Source: Paludibacteraceae bacterium (GTDB lineage Bacteria; Bacteroidota; Bacteroidia; Bacteroidales; Paludibacteraceae). From it: 64,000 bases of DNA. Where the stretch lies: positions 62,001 through 126,000 of the forward strand of contig JAFZLC010000007.1 of the NCBI GenBank assembly GCA_017551675.1, given 5' to 3'. Of this stretch, positions 26,843 through 37,208 are shown piece after piece. The position numbers and the translations under genes are program-made. The notes under the pieces are model-generated. The model was not told the origin of the DNA. It worked only from the letters and a program-made list of their open reading frames with translations, and searched no databases. Numbering within the stretch: position 1 is the first letter of the stretch; each line of letters begins with the position of its first letter.

Positions 26843-29449
26843 ATGAAGCGCGTATTCATCTTACTTTTTTTATCTCTTCATCTGATGCAGGGGTATGCCG
26901 TACTTAGTGAGCAGAGTTTGGAGCAGACAATCTCCGTTCTTCGTGCCGAGTTGGAATATTACAAACAAGAGCAGAATTCGACGATAAAAAGTACAGATTC
27001 AATACGTGATCGTCAACATGAAAAAGTTGTTAGAATTATGAAGGAGAGCGAACAGGTCTCCTTGATGCTCTATTCACAAAAACAGGACCATACATTTGAC
27101 CTTGCATATGCATGTCACGAGGCTACCTCTATGTATGAGGAATTTTCCTCTCATCAGATTCCTTACAATAAGATCTTGTCAAATTTCCAACATGAGATTG
27201 ATCGATACAATAATCTGATAGATGTTTTGGAACTATTGCCTCCAAGATTGAAAAGAATGGTGAGTCAGGAGCAACTGGACTCAATCCGTAGTCAGGTCCG
27301 TGTCCGTATGGATGAAGATGGCGAGTTGGATTCCTTGTCGTTCGATGAGTTTATCCGACAAACTCTTGCAAACATGGACACAACAAAGATGAAGCAGAAA
27401 AATGGGCTCTTCAAACTTAGTGGAGCTGCACAGGTGGATAGAGACTCCTGTATTGCAATTGCTAAGGAGATAAAGGCCAGTTTGATAGATATGTATAACA
27501 GTGTGTCGGAAGAGAGTGAACACTACACTTTCCTATCACAACGCCTTAAGAAGTTAAATGATTATGCATTGGAACGATACAATGATATCAAGCAATTGAT
27601 ATTTAAAAACGGAGGGGAAAATTATTTTGTGATTATGAAGAATTTCCCTCGCTATTGGAGGGTGGCAAAAAGGGATATCAGAGAAAAATATTACCAGCCG
27701 AAGGACAAAAGAGTGAAGTCTGAATGGCGTGGTCCAATCGTTTTGGCCTTGTCTTTGTTTATCGTGTTCTATGTACTCATAGCAATGGCTCTTAGTAACG
27801 TGATTGTCCGTTTTTGTGTTCCTGATAAATTCAAGGGACATACATTCCAGCAAAAGAAATTCTACTATATCTTGGCAGCTGCTGTAATCTTATTTGCAGT
27901 TGTCGTATTGGTGATGAGAGGAGTGATGACACACCATTTCTTCCTGATGGCAAGTTCCCTTTTGATAGAATATGCAACGCTAGTCGGTGCTGTGTTATTT
28001 TCCCTCTTGATTCGTGTGAATGGAAGTCAGATCAGAAGTAGTTTTGCCGTTTATCTTCCTATCTTGTTGATGGGATTTGTCATTATTGTATTCCGAATTG
28101 TCTTCATTAGTAATAGTGTTGTGAATGTGATTTTTCCTCCTTTGTTGTTGATCATCACCATTTGGCAGTGGATTTCGATTCGCAGACACAAGGGAAACAT
28201 ACAATTTAGTGATATAGCATACGCATATATCTCATTGCTTGTCATTGTTGTTTCTTGTATTGCAAGTTGGATGGGTTATACCTTATTGGCAGTTCAAATC
28301 TTTATTTGGTGGTTATTCCAATTGACGGCAATTCAAGCGATAACATGTGTCAGAGACCTTTTGAAACGTTATGAATTCAGGTTCCTGACCACTCGTATCA
28401 TGAAGAAAAATGGAGTAGAGGATATGGGTAAAGCAGCGCGTAAGGCTGTTTCACTGATGAATCCGACCAAGAAGGAGAAAGGTAACAATTTTGAGATTAC
28501 TTGGTTTTATGATTTGACACGTATCACGTTGATACCTGTTGCGGTAGTCTTGTCTTTATTCCTTTGTGTCTATTTTTCTGCGGGCATATTTGATTTGACG
28601 GAGTCTGTTGAGTCGGTTTTCTCTGTTAATTTTATCAATGTGGAGGGAGTCTGCCAATTGTCAGTTCAGAAACTAATGATTGTGGCCTTGCTTTTCTTCT
28701 CATTCCGTTTTGTGGATTATATAGCAAAATCGGCTTATAAGAAATATCGCATGAAATATGCGTCTGATAACAGAGATGCGAATATCACATTGGCAAACAA
28801 TATCATTTCCATTTTAATATGGGGTATCTTTATCATCTTTGTATTGGTGATGTTACGCATTCCAAAATCGGGTATTTCAATTGTGACAGCAGGTTTGGCA
28901 ACGGGTCTTGGTTTCGCCATGAAGGATGTCTTGGAGAACTTTATCTACGGACTCTCTTTAATGACGGGACGTGTCCGTGTCGGTGATTATATAGAATGTG
29001 ATGGCGTTCGTGGTCGAGTAGATTCCATCACGTATCAAAGTACTCAGATCATCACGTTGGATGGTTGTGTGATAGCGTTCCTGAACACCTCTTTGTTTAA
29101 TAAGAATTTCAAGAATCTGACACGTAACCATGGATTTGAATTTACGAAGTTGAGTGTTGGTGTTGCGTATGGTACGGATATTGAAAAAGTAAGAGGTTTG
29201 TTGAAGGAGTCTATGACGAAGTTATATGATTATGAGCGCAATGGACTACCTTCAGTGGACAAAGATAAAGGCATAGGTGTTTTCTTGAATGAGTTTGGAA
29301 GTAGTTCGGTGGAGTTATATGTCACTATTTGGGCTTCCGTAGAGGATAAATTCCGCATAACGGGAGTGGCAAAGGAGATTATTTACCAAACGTTACGTGA
29401 AAATAACATAGAGATTCCATTCCCTCAAAGAACAGTTCATATTGTGTAA
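26843..29449 (+). CDS. MscS-family mechanosensitive ion channel, large form
   Basis: An 868-residue inner-membrane channel of the large MscS/MscK-like type. A signal-like segment (1-20) and a charged, probably helical periplasmic domain (about 21-290) precede roughly eight to ten membrane segments from about 295 on. The MscS core is at about 650-860: pore helix with SIVTAGLATGLGFAMKDVLENFIYG, then the beta domain GRVRVGDYIECDGVRGRVDSITYQST and the C-terminal vestibule. The family releases solutes on hypo-osmotic shock. It lies between two surface cargo genes, but its link to them is unknown. No clear promoter box is seen in the 90-nt gap. Confidence 0.88.
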   Translation: MKRVFILLFLSLHLMQGYAVLSEQSLEQTISVLRAELEYYKQEQNSTIKSTDSIRDRQHEKVVRIMKESEQVSLMLYSQKQDHTFDLAYACHEATSMYEEFSSHQIPYNKILSNFQHEIDRYNNLIDVLELLPPRLKRMVSQEQLDSIRSQVRVRMDEDGELDSLSFDEFIRQTLANMDTTKMKQKNGLFKLSGAAQVDRDSCIAIAKEIKASLIDMYNSVSEESEHYTFLSQRLKKLNDYALERYNDIKQLIFKNGGENYFVIMKNFPRYWRVAKRDIREKYYQPKDKRVKSEWRGPIVLALSLFIVFYVLIAMALSNVIVRFCVPDKFKGHTFQQKKFYYILAAAVILFAVVVLVMRGVMTHHFFLMASSLLIEYATLVGAVLFSLLIRVNGSQIRSSFAVYLPILLMGFVIIVFRIVFISNSVVNVIFPPLLLIITIWQWISIRRHKGNIQFSDIAYAYISLLVIVVSCIASWMGYTLLAVQIFIWWLFQLTAIQAITCVRDLLKRYEFRFLTTRIMKKNGVEDMGKAARKAVSLMNPTKKEKGNNFEITWFYDLTRITLIPVAVVLSLFLCVYFSAGIFDLTESVESVFSVNFINVEGVCQLSVQKLMIVALLFFSFRFVDYIAKSAYKKYRMKYASDNRDANITLANNIISILIWGIFIIFVLVMLRIPKSGISIVTAGLATGLGFAMKDVLENFIYGLSLMTGRVRVGDYIECDGVRGRVDSITYQSTQIITLDGCVIAFLNTSLFNKNFKNLTRNHGFEFTKLSVGVAYGTDIEKVRGLLKESMTKLYDYERNGLPSVDKDKGIGVFLNEFGSSSVELYVTIWASVEDKFRITGVAKEIIYQTLRENNIEIPFPQRTVHIV

Positions 29450-29696
29450 GGAGAAGATTTTATTCTTTTCTGCGAAAAGGTTTTCTAATAATAATTTTGT
29501 TTTTTTTTGTTAAAACCTTATATTCGTACTTCAAATATAGACTATTTAGAATAAATACATAAAAATAAGACGAAGAACTGACTGATTAGATGCTGTTTAG
29601 AGGGTTAAATGAGGATGGTTTCATGAACTAATTATTTGTTAGATAATGATTTCCTTGAGATTGTGTTGGTTTTTCGTTCTAGAAAAGAAGTAGCTT

Positions 29697-31889
29697 ATGG
29701 ATACGTCAAATTATGGATGGAATGGATCCTCTTATGTACGGTGGAATAATATGAAACAACGAGACAAAAAGAAAATAATACTGATTGCGGCAATAGCTGT
29801 TGTAGCTTTGCTGGCATTTGTCTACTGGGCAAAGTTTTATCATAAGGTTGCTTATTATGAGGAGGTCGTTTTCCGTTATGAATGGCCAGAAGGTATTAAT
29901 AAGCTATCAAAGTCGGAGGCGAAAAAACGTCATATTTCATATATGTTGGAGAAGGATGGTGCTTTAAGTTCTCATTGGACGAAGGTATCTGCTGTCGATG
30001 GCAAATTGGAGATGAATAAATATAATACCTCCAATACTTTCAACAAGGTCTTTTTATATCCAAGTTTTTCCATAGGTGATAGTCATGCATCCCGTCTTGC
30101 TGCACGTTTGAATGATGTGTGCAGTTGGGAATTTGTGGCAGATGAGAGTAATGAACATGTTATTCAACAAAAAGCGTTTGATGATAAAGGATCTCTGATT
30201 TACAACTTCTCCTATTCAGGATATACAGACAGTACTTATAGTGCTATTTATACGAGTCCAGGAGGTATACCTATTCGAGCATCACAGCATGGAGCAATCA
30301 TCGTTAGAATAACATTGGATAAGAATGGACATCGTTCATTGGTTGAGTTTTTCGATGCATGGGGTAATCGTAGTAAAGATAGAAACAAGGTCTATGCATA
30401 TCGTTATGAATATGATAATGATGGATTGTTGAAACGTAAGGGCGCGGTAGACATAACCGGCAATTATGTATATGATGCCCAGGGTGTATCGTCGATTGAA
30501 AATCAACATGAAAAGGGAAGAGTCGTTAGTCGTACATATTTAAATCCAGAAGGAACACCAATTAAGAATATGCGAGGCTATTCATCTGAAAAACTTTCAT
30601 ATGACAAGTTAGGACGACTCTCATCTGTAGAATATTTTGGTGAAAATGGCGAACCGGTTTCAATCATTGACTATGATGATGTTTGTCATCGTATTGAGTA
30701 TGAGTATGATGATAATGGTTATCTCATTAAGTGTTTATGTAAAGATGATTCAGATGTGATTGTGGGTGAAAGAGGATACGGTATATGTTCCGAAGGATAT
30801 GTGTGTGAATGTGATATGGATAGTGCCATGTATGTCAAGCCAGTGTATAACGAACAGAATCGGTTGATTGCCCTTTGGGGATATCGGGATGATAGCATTG
30901 TTGCAGATAAAAAAGGTGTGGCTGGAGTTCTGTATGAATATGATGAGCGTGATAATTTGGTAAAAAAATCCTACGTAGGAAAGGACAAACAACCTGTTGC
31001 TATTGAAGGATCTGTCTATTCAATTACATACGACTATGATGATTTTAACAATTGCACGAAAGTTTCTTTCCGAGATAGTAATGGTGTGAATGTGAAGAAT
31101 ATGCTGCAAATCGTTTATACATATAATCCGTATGGAAATGTGACATCCATTGAATGTTATTCAAGCGATGGCAAAAAGCCTATCAACGGAACTGGAGGTT
31201 GGTGTTGTTGCGAATACGTTTATGATGAAAATCGATTTAAGAAAGAAACAGTTTACTATGATGTTTCGGGCTATGTGGTTTATACTCCTAAGAAGAAATA
31301 TGCGATAGAACGTTTAAAGAACGATGCTTATGGAAGACCTATATGCCGCTACTATCTAGATGACAATAAAAATCCAATGACGGTCGATGGTTGTAGTTGG
31401 GATTCGCTGATCTACGAAGGTCCAAATTTGGTTAGGGAGATTGCATTCGATGCAAAATCCAATCCTCTGTTCTCTATAGAATATAAGTATGATTCTTATC
31501 GTCGATTGATAGAGGAGTCTTTCCTTGATAATAAAGGCAATCTCTGTATGAAAAAGGGTTATGCAAAGAAACAGACGGAATATCAAAGAGGTGGAAAGTC
31601 CATCACTTCTTATATGGATATCGCAGGAAAAGTGTTGCGTAAGGATTCCGTTTTGTCGGAAAAAGAGGTGTTTGGAAAAAATATCCAAGACAATCAGGTG
31701 AAGTATAGAAGTGTTAGAACACGAAATTGGAAATATGAGGGATACATGAAAAATGGAATGCCTTTTGGAGAGGGTCGTTTCACATGGATTCCTACAGGAT
31801 TTTTTATAGAAGGCTCATTTAATGGATGGTCTACAATGATTAATTCTTGGAATTGTAACGAAGTTTATTGGAATGAAAGACATGACTAA
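29697..31889 (+). CDS. Membrane-anchored YD-repeat-like protein with MORN-like C-terminus
   Basis: A 730-residue protein. A short basic N-terminus is followed by one membrane segment (about 27-44), so the bulk is likely periplasmic or exposed. From about 230 to 660 it has repeats such as YRYEYDNDGLLKRKG, YDKLGRLSSVEYFGENGEP, IEYEYDDNGYLIK and YEYDERDNLVKKSY, resembling YD/RHS repeats at 40-50-residue spacing. The end has a MORN-like unit (YEGYMKNGMPFGEGRFTW). No RHS core or toxin tip is present. A TAATTTTG box at 29492-29499 lies in the 247-nt upstream gap. It overlaps the next gene by 17 nt, so the two are coupled. ATG 29751 is an alternative start. Confidence 0.65.
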   Translation: MDTSNYGWNGSSYVRWNNMKQRDKKKIILIAAIAVVALLAFVYWAKFYHKVAYYEEVVFRYEWPEGINKLSKSEAKKRHISYMLEKDGALSSHWTKVSAVDGKLEMNKYNTSNTFNKVFLYPSFSIGDSHASRLAARLNDVCSWEFVADESNEHVIQQKAFDDKGSLIYNFSYSGYTDSTYSAIYTSPGGIPIRASQHGAIIVRITLDKNGHRSLVEFFDAWGNRSKDRNKVYAYRYEYDNDGLLKRKGAVDITGNYVYDAQGVSSIENQHEKGRVVSRTYLNPEGTPIKNMRGYSSEKLSYDKLGRLSSVEYFGENGEPVSIIDYDDVCHRIEYEYDDNGYLIKCLCKDDSDVIVGERGYGICSEGYVCECDMDSAMYVKPVYNEQNRLIALWGYRDDSIVADKKGVAGVLYEYDERDNLVKKSYVGKDKQPVAIEGSVYSITYDYDDFNNCTKVSFRDSNGVNVKNMLQIVYTYNPYGNVTSIECYSSDGKKPINGTGGWCCCEYVYDENRFKKETVYYDVSGYVVYTPKKKYAIERLKNDAYGRPICRYYLDDNKNPMTVDGCSWDSLIYEGPNLVREIAFDAKSNPLFSIEYKYDSYRRLIEESFLDNKGNLCMKKGYAKKQTEYQRGGKSITSYMDIAGKVLRKDSVLSEKEVFGKNIQDNQVKYRSVRTRNWKYEGYMKNGMPFGEGRFTWIPTGFFIEGSFNGWSTMINSWNCNEVYWNERHD

Positions 31890-34800
31890 ATATATAATAT
31901 GTTGCATCTCTCTGTTGTTTAGCGTTACCGCTATGGCAGATAGTTGGACGGATGTGATTGTTGCGAAGCCAGACTCTTACATTGAGAGAAATGATACAAT
32001 CTTTTTGAATGACAATCGGGCGGTTGCTTGGGTTGCATCGGTTAGTAATGGTTTGAACGGAGCACGTAAATCCACGTTTGCAGGTAAAACCATCTTTTTG
32101 GTTAGAGATGTAAACATGGCTGAGCATACGTTCCCTATGTTTATATCCACATTTGAAGGTGTCTTTGATGGTAATGGGAAAAGCATTACCAGTATGGTTG
32201 ATTCAAGTTGCACCTTCTGTAAAGTGAATAAGGGCGTTATCAAAAACTTAAAACGAAATGATGGCGTTATTGGTCAGTGGGTGGAACAATACAAAGACAA
32301 TTCTTTTTCTTCGTTTGTTGTCGACAACTATGGAACAGTGCAGAATTGTAGTGCAACATTCTCGGAGATGTCATATATCTCTTCATCGGAAATTTCTGTA
32401 GGATGTGTTGTGGCTAACAATTATGGCGTGGTGGATGGTTGTAGAATCGGTGGAAAATGGATTTTGTCGGGAAATGTACTAGATAACAGTTATTATGGAG
32501 GTATCGTTTCTTACAACTATGGTACCGTTAAGAATTGTGTTAACAAGGCTACCATCGATGGCTATTGTCAGAGCATGGGAGGAATTGTTGCCATGAACTA
32601 TGGAGTGGTGATGAATTGTGCCTCCACAGGTGTTATAAGAGGTGGTTCGATCTGTTGTGGTGGAATCGTTGGTACGATGATAACAGACGATTCAAAGTTG
32701 ATAAATAGTTACTGTATTGCCTCTGTGGATGGAACTGGTTTGGTGGGTATGATGAAAGAGGGTTCCGTTCAGAATTGCTATTCTGCATCCTCTCATATCA
32801 CGTTAGGCGAGGGTAGTACAGCCTCCAATAATTCTTATGTCTATGCATGTTTGGATAGCATTTCGTCTTTGGCTATGGCAGATTATGGATTCCGTGGAAA
32901 GGGTAGAAAATGTGCACTTGTTGATATGGTCTATGATACCTATGACTTCCCAACCGCTTTGAATGCTTGGGTGAAATCCCAATCATCGAAAGATTTGGCA
33001 ACATGGATTACAGATACGGAGAATGAAAATAAGGGCTATCCGAAATTGCTTATTGCAATGGATGATGGAGAAAATCAACATTCGAAACCGACAATCAGAT
33101 GGGTTGACGTGGTGAAGGAACGTCCAAGAACATATATGGAAGAAGGTAACACCATCCTGTTGTTGGATAATAAGGCATTGACTTGGATGATATCTGTTAC
33201 AAACGGATTGAATGGCGCTCGTCAGAGTTCGTTAAAAGATAAAGAGGTGTACTTGATGGCAGATGTGGACATGGGAGAATACAAGTGGACTCCAATGAAG
33301 AACTTCCAAGGTACATTTGATGGAAAGGAAAAGTCGATAAAAGGCTTGTTTATGGAAGACACGTCAGCTCATGCCGGACTTGTGATTAATAACAACGGAA
33401 TCATTAAGAATCTAAAAATAAAAAACACATACTTCTATGTATATGCGCTGAAAGATATACAAGCAGGTATGATGGCAGTTGTGAATAATGGAGAGATCTC
33501 TAATTCTAGTTGTGACGGAGCCATCTATCTGGATGGTGTTTCTGAAGATTGTTCATCATTATACATGGGAGGTATCGTTGGAATTAACAAGGGTTCCATT
33601 AGTGGATGTCGAACGAGTGGAATTGTATATCTGGATTATTGGGATTACAAAGAAAACAAGACTGCGGAAACGTATGTAGGAGGAGTGGTTGGCGACAACT
33701 TCGGATTAGTGGATGCTTGTGTGAATGAGGCGGAAGTAAATGGATTCTGTGCTGCTGCAGGAGGTATTGTTGGATGCTTGAGTTCGAATAAAGCTAAGGT
33801 GATAAATTGTGCTAATAGAGGATATGTGACGTTGTTAGATGCTCCTGCCTCTGCACATGGAGGTGGATTGATAGGTTATTTGAAAGAAGCGGGAGTCTTG
33901 GCTAATTCGTATAACACCGCCTACGTGGATGTGATGAGTGTTGTTGGTTATCAGGAAGCGGGAAGAGTTTATAATTGCTATAAAACATGTAGTCAACCTA
34001 CCATGTCTGATGACGGATTGCCTACGTATGGATTCTTATATTCATGTGCGGATAGCATAACTGCGGAAGGCCTGGAGAATGCTACGTTTACAGGTTCTGG
34101 AAGGAATTGTGTATTGACTAAGCCAGTATATGAAACAACCGATTTTGTTGAGGCTCTAAATGGATGGGTGGATGGACAGAATAATCCATCTTATTTGAAG
34201 TGGACGGTAGATAAGAAAGGAGAGAATAATGGATATCCAATCTTGCGATATTCAATAAAGAAAGATACCATATTCTATGTTTGTCCGAATATGGATTACT
34301 ACGGCAATGTGTTTACATCCGCCGATGATTCAACTAAGAAACAGTTGTTGTGGAACGATACGTTGTATGAGAATGCAACCATCATATTGAATACAAATTT
34401 TGATGATTTGACAATCAATAGGAAGGATTCGTTCTATGTGGGTGAAGTGTTGACGATAACACTCATTCCGCCTTCTCCAAATTCAGTATGGAGGTTGGAT
34501 GATGGAACCATTCGTTATGGAACAACGGTGGCATTCCCTATCGATATCTCATATAAAGAGGGTCATCCATTAAAGATTTCCATTACAAGAGATGGATGTT
34601 CTCATCAAATGTATGATACATTGATTGCCGCTAAAACAGGATATGATACAGTATTGTATGTATGTCCGGAGACGGTATATGAAGGAAATGTATTTACGCC
34701 AGAAGATAATGGTACGATTCAGACTTTGAAGTGGAAAGACTCAACGGAGATTGTCGCTAAAATTGTTGTGAAAGCGGATTATCGCAAGATCCATTATGAG

Positions 34801-35511
34801 GCACCTGAATTTTTCTGTGCAAATGAAACATTGAAGGTGGAGATGTCGGGTGCTACTCATTATACATGGATTATCAACTCTGACACGTTAAAAGAGGATG
34901 GCGTAATTTATAGAGAACCATCTTATTGGAGGTTCATTCCATCGGAGTCTGATGGTTTCGTGCTGGAAGTGTTAGCCTCTTTGAATGGATGTGAACGTAG
35001 GATAGTGGATACACTGGTTCCTAAGCATTCTGAAATTATCGAAATGGTAGGATGGGGAGATGTGTTGGCTATTGCTAACCCAGATTCAGAGTATGAATCC
35101 TATCAATGGTATTATAATGGACAAAGACAAGAGTATGAAACAAATCAATACTTGTATTGTCCAGAAGGATTGAAGCCTGGTGCTTATTCAGCCAAGGCAT
35201 ATAGAGTGGATGGATCTTATGAGACCTTCTGCCCATTGTTCATAAAGAAGGCTGTAACAAGAAGTTCATCAAGAAGTGTTTCTGTTACACCAAATCCAGT
35301 TTCAGCGGACGATGAGATTCATGTCGATTTGCATAATTTCAATGGCGATTCTGTAAAGTCGATATATATTTCTGATAATTATGGTAGAGTATTACTTCAT
35401 GTGGATGACTTAAAGAAACTAGATGTTTCTTCATTACAACCAGGATGGTATATACTTTATGTAGAATTGTACGATGATGATATTCTTGGCACTAAATTTT
35501 CTGTAAAATGA
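31873..35511 (+). CDS. Large T9SS type A cargo with duplicated GLUG-like region
   Basis: A 1212-residue secreted protein, signal peptide MKDMTKYIICCISLLFSVTAMA. Two homologous halves (about 24-400 and 405-770) each start W-DV---P--Y-E and NGLNGAR, then G-FDG----I--, with many short GG-V--N-G-V--C repeats, resembling GLUG/right-handed beta-helix adhesins. Then come PKD/Ig-like domains, and the last about 75 residues (VTPNPVSADDEIHVDL to ILGTKFSVK, with VSSLQPGWYILYVE) are a type A T9SS sorting domain. It overlaps both neighbours (17 nt upstream, 4 nt downstream), forming a tightly coupled trio. Confidence 0.8.
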   Translation: MKDMTKYIICCISLLFSVTAMADSWTDVIVAKPDSYIERNDTIFLNDNRAVAWVASVSNGLNGARKSTFAGKTIFLVRDVNMAEHTFPMFISTFEGVFDGNGKSITSMVDSSCTFCKVNKGVIKNLKRNDGVIGQWVEQYKDNSFSSFVVDNYGTVQNCSATFSEMSYISSSEISVGCVVANNYGVVDGCRIGGKWILSGNVLDNSYYGGIVSYNYGTVKNCVNKATIDGYCQSMGGIVAMNYGVVMNCASTGVIRGGSICCGGIVGTMITDDSKLINSYCIASVDGTGLVGMMKEGSVQNCYSASSHITLGEGSTASNNSYVYACLDSISSLAMADYGFRGKGRKCALVDMVYDTYDFPTALNAWVKSQSSKDLATWITDTENENKGYPKLLIAMDDGENQHSKPTIRWVDVVKERPRTYMEEGNTILLLDNKALTWMISVTNGLNGARQSSLKDKEVYLMADVDMGEYKWTPMKNFQGTFDGKEKSIKGLFMEDTSAHAGLVINNNGIIKNLKIKNTYFYVYALKDIQAGMMAVVNNGEISNSSCDGAIYLDGVSEDCSSLYMGGIVGINKGSISGCRTSGIVYLDYWDYKENKTAETYVGGVVGDNFGLVDACVNEAEVNGFCAAAGGIVGCLSSNKAKVINCANRGYVTLLDAPASAHGGGLIGYLKEAGVLANSYNTAYVDVMSVVGYQEAGRVYNCYKTCSQPTMSDDGLPTYGFLYSCADSITAEGLENATFTGSGRNCVLTKPVYETTDFVEALNGWVDGQNNPSYLKWTVDKKGENNGYPILRYSIKKDTIFYVCPNMDYYGNVFTSADDSTKKQLLWNDTLYENATIILNTNFDDLTINRKDSFYVGEVLTITLIPPSPNSVWRLDDGTIRYGTTVAFPIDISYKEGHPLKISITRDGCSHQMYDTLIAAKTGYDTVLYVCPETVYEGNVFTPEDNGTIQTLKWKDSTEIVAKIVVKADYRKIHYEAPEFFCANETLKVEMSGATHYTWIINSDTLKEDGVIYREPSYWRFIPSESDGFVLEVLASLNGCERRIVDTLVPKHSEIIEMVGWGDVLAIANPDSEYESYQWYYNGQRQEYETNQYLYCPEGLKPGAYSAKAYRVDGSYETFCPLFIKKAVTRSSSRSVSVTPNPVSADDEIHVDLHNFNGDSVKSIYISDNYGRVLLHVDDLKKLDVSSLQPGWYILYVELYDDDILGTKFSVK

Positions 35512-37088
35512 AGAAGATTATTTACATAATATGTTCGGTTGTCATCTTCTTCTTGAATATGTCACAACTCAATGCGCAAATAGATGGTTCCCACCTGATG
35601 TTCGACATGGGTGGCGGAGTTCATACCATGCTATATAATCCTAACTGGGGAGAGAATAAGATAGGAATGGGTGGTAAAATAGGATTGAATTACGCCTATT
35701 ATTTCCATAAAAACTTTGGTGCTGGAATAGGTGCCTATTGCAATCTCTATACTTCGAGATATAAGTTGCCAGAATATGAATTGGCAGATGGAAAAAAACA
35801 GACGGACGAATCGAATTATAATTATACTTATATTTTATACGTTAAGGATCACCTAAATGAAACCCAAAGAGTAGCTTCGGTATCTATACCGATCTCATTT
35901 AGAACACAGTTCCAACTAGGATGGTATTGGGATATGAGAGTTAATGTGGGAGCTGCTGTGGAGATACCAATATTGCATAAGTATTATTCGGAAGGAAATC
36001 TGACCACAACTGCTTATTATGAGGAGTTGAACGTCTTATTCCATGATATGCCAAATCACGGATTCAAGAAAGATAGGTACAATGTGAATGATGAGTTCGC
36101 TTGTAAGAAAGTTGGTATTTCCCCTTTTGCGGAAATTGGTTTTTCTCGCATGATTGATAATCATTGGCGTTTCTATTTAGGAGTATACGCCTCTTTGAGT
36201 GCTACTAATTTCATAGCTCAGAATGAGAATGACGTCTTTTATGATTCTACATCGGATAAGTATCCTCAGAATAGTTTCTCTTCTGATTTGAGTGATAAAA
36301 TGCGTTTGTTCAAAGCAGGTGCCACATTAGGCTTTGTCTATCAGTTTAGATCTGATGATAGAGGAAAGTTGGTACAGGCTGTTCAGTTTGATTTGGATAC
36401 TCTTATCACTCCAGAACCTGAGGTGGTGGAGGAGGAAGAAGCACCAAAAGTTGTGGTGGTTCCTGTTGATACTACTTGTGAGGATGTTATCGACATCAAC
36501 TATAAATGGCTTGCCGATTCTACGGCTAAGGCAGATGGTTTGAAGAACTGGACACCTTCTACAAATAGCAAGAAGAGTCAGCCAGCAAGTGTGAAGAGTC
36601 AGTCCTCATCCAAATCGAACACATCTTCTAATTCTAATAATGCCAGTACATCTTCGGCTACTAAGCCGCAAACGGTGCAGAAACAAGAGCAGACGAGTGC
36701 GGGATCTGTAGGAACAGAGCCAGTTGTAGCAAAGGAGGAGAAATCAAATCTTCAGATTGAGTCTGACATACCAGCACAAAAGATTGGTTCGGTGACTGTC
36801 CGTAAAAAGCAGATTAAGGCTCGATGCTCTAATGGTTACTTTATCACGTTAGAGTTTAAAGATCCAGGAGAGGTTGAATTTACACCTGCTATGCAAAGTG
36901 ATTTACAGAACATAGCAAAATATCTGAAAAGTAACCCTAAAGCAAAGGTGACACTGGAGAATGTAACGCCAAATTCGGGTAAAAGTAAATATCTCATAAA
37001 GAAAAATATGGTTTATTTCTCTAAAATAAAGAACCAACTGATTTCTTATGGGGTACGACCAGATCAGGTGGTCTATTCAGGTAATTAA
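35508..37088 (+). CDS. Outer-membrane beta-barrel with degenerate OmpA-like C-terminus
   Basis: A 526-residue protein with signal peptide ending MSQLNA. Residues about 25-295 form a barrel-like region (GGGVHTMLYNPNWG, KIGLNYAYYFHKNFGAGIGAYC, GATLGFVYQFRSD). A Glu/Val and then Ser/Asn/Gln-rich linker leads to a C-terminal OmpA-like domain (about 425-526: FTPAMQSDLQNIAKYLKSNPKAKVTLENV, then FSKIKNQLISYGVRPDQVVYSG). The Asp and Arg that hold peptidoglycan diaminopimelate in OmpA are not at their usual places. The start overlaps the upstream cargo stop (ATGA), suggesting it helps to anchor or export that cargo. Confidence 0.7.
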   Translation: MKKIIYIICSVVIFFLNMSQLNAQIDGSHLMFDMGGGVHTMLYNPNWGENKIGMGGKIGLNYAYYFHKNFGAGIGAYCNLYTSRYKLPEYELADGKKQTDESNYNYTYILYVKDHLNETQRVASVSIPISFRTQFQLGWYWDMRVNVGAAVEIPILHKYYSEGNLTTTAYYEELNVLFHDMPNHGFKKDRYNVNDEFACKKVGISPFAEIGFSRMIDNHWRFYLGVYASLSATNFIAQNENDVFYDSTSDKYPQNSFSSDLSDKMRLFKAGATLGFVYQFRSDDRGKLVQAVQFDLDTLITPEPEVVEEEEAPKVVVVPVDTTCEDVIDINYKWLADSTAKADGLKNWTPSTNSKKSQPASVKSQSSSKSNTSSNSNNASTSSATKPQTVQKQEQTSAGSVGTEPVVAKEEKSNLQIESDIPAQKIGSVTVRKKQIKARCSNGYFITLEFKDPGEVEFTPAMQSDLQNIAKYLKSNPKAKVTLENVTPNSGKSKYLIKKNMVYFSKIKNQLISYGVRPDQVVYSGN

Positions 37089-37169
37089 ACATGAAATATT
37101 ACGTTCCGAACAAAAGAAGACCTAGAATAGGTTGAAGTAGAAACGTGAAAAAAAGTAAAAAAGGATAAG

Positions 37170-37208
37170 AAAGCAGAGACGTAGGACACAACGTCTCTGC
37201 TTTGTTTT
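37170..37208 (+). terminator. Intrinsic terminator of the YD/GLUG/OmpA operon
   Basis: Stem AAAGCAGAGACGT (37170-37182) / ACGTCTCTGCTTT (37191-37203), 13 bp, 8-nt loop, then a T-rich tail (TTTGTTTT). It is 81 nt after the stop. Its AGAGACG/CGTCTCT core is shared with the palindrome at 44746. Confidence 0.8.

Noticed and set aside
29697-31889. RHS/polymorphic toxin
   Set aside because: YD-like repeats are present, but there is no RHS core motif, no toxin tip domain and no immunity gene; it has an N-terminal anchor and a MORN-like end.
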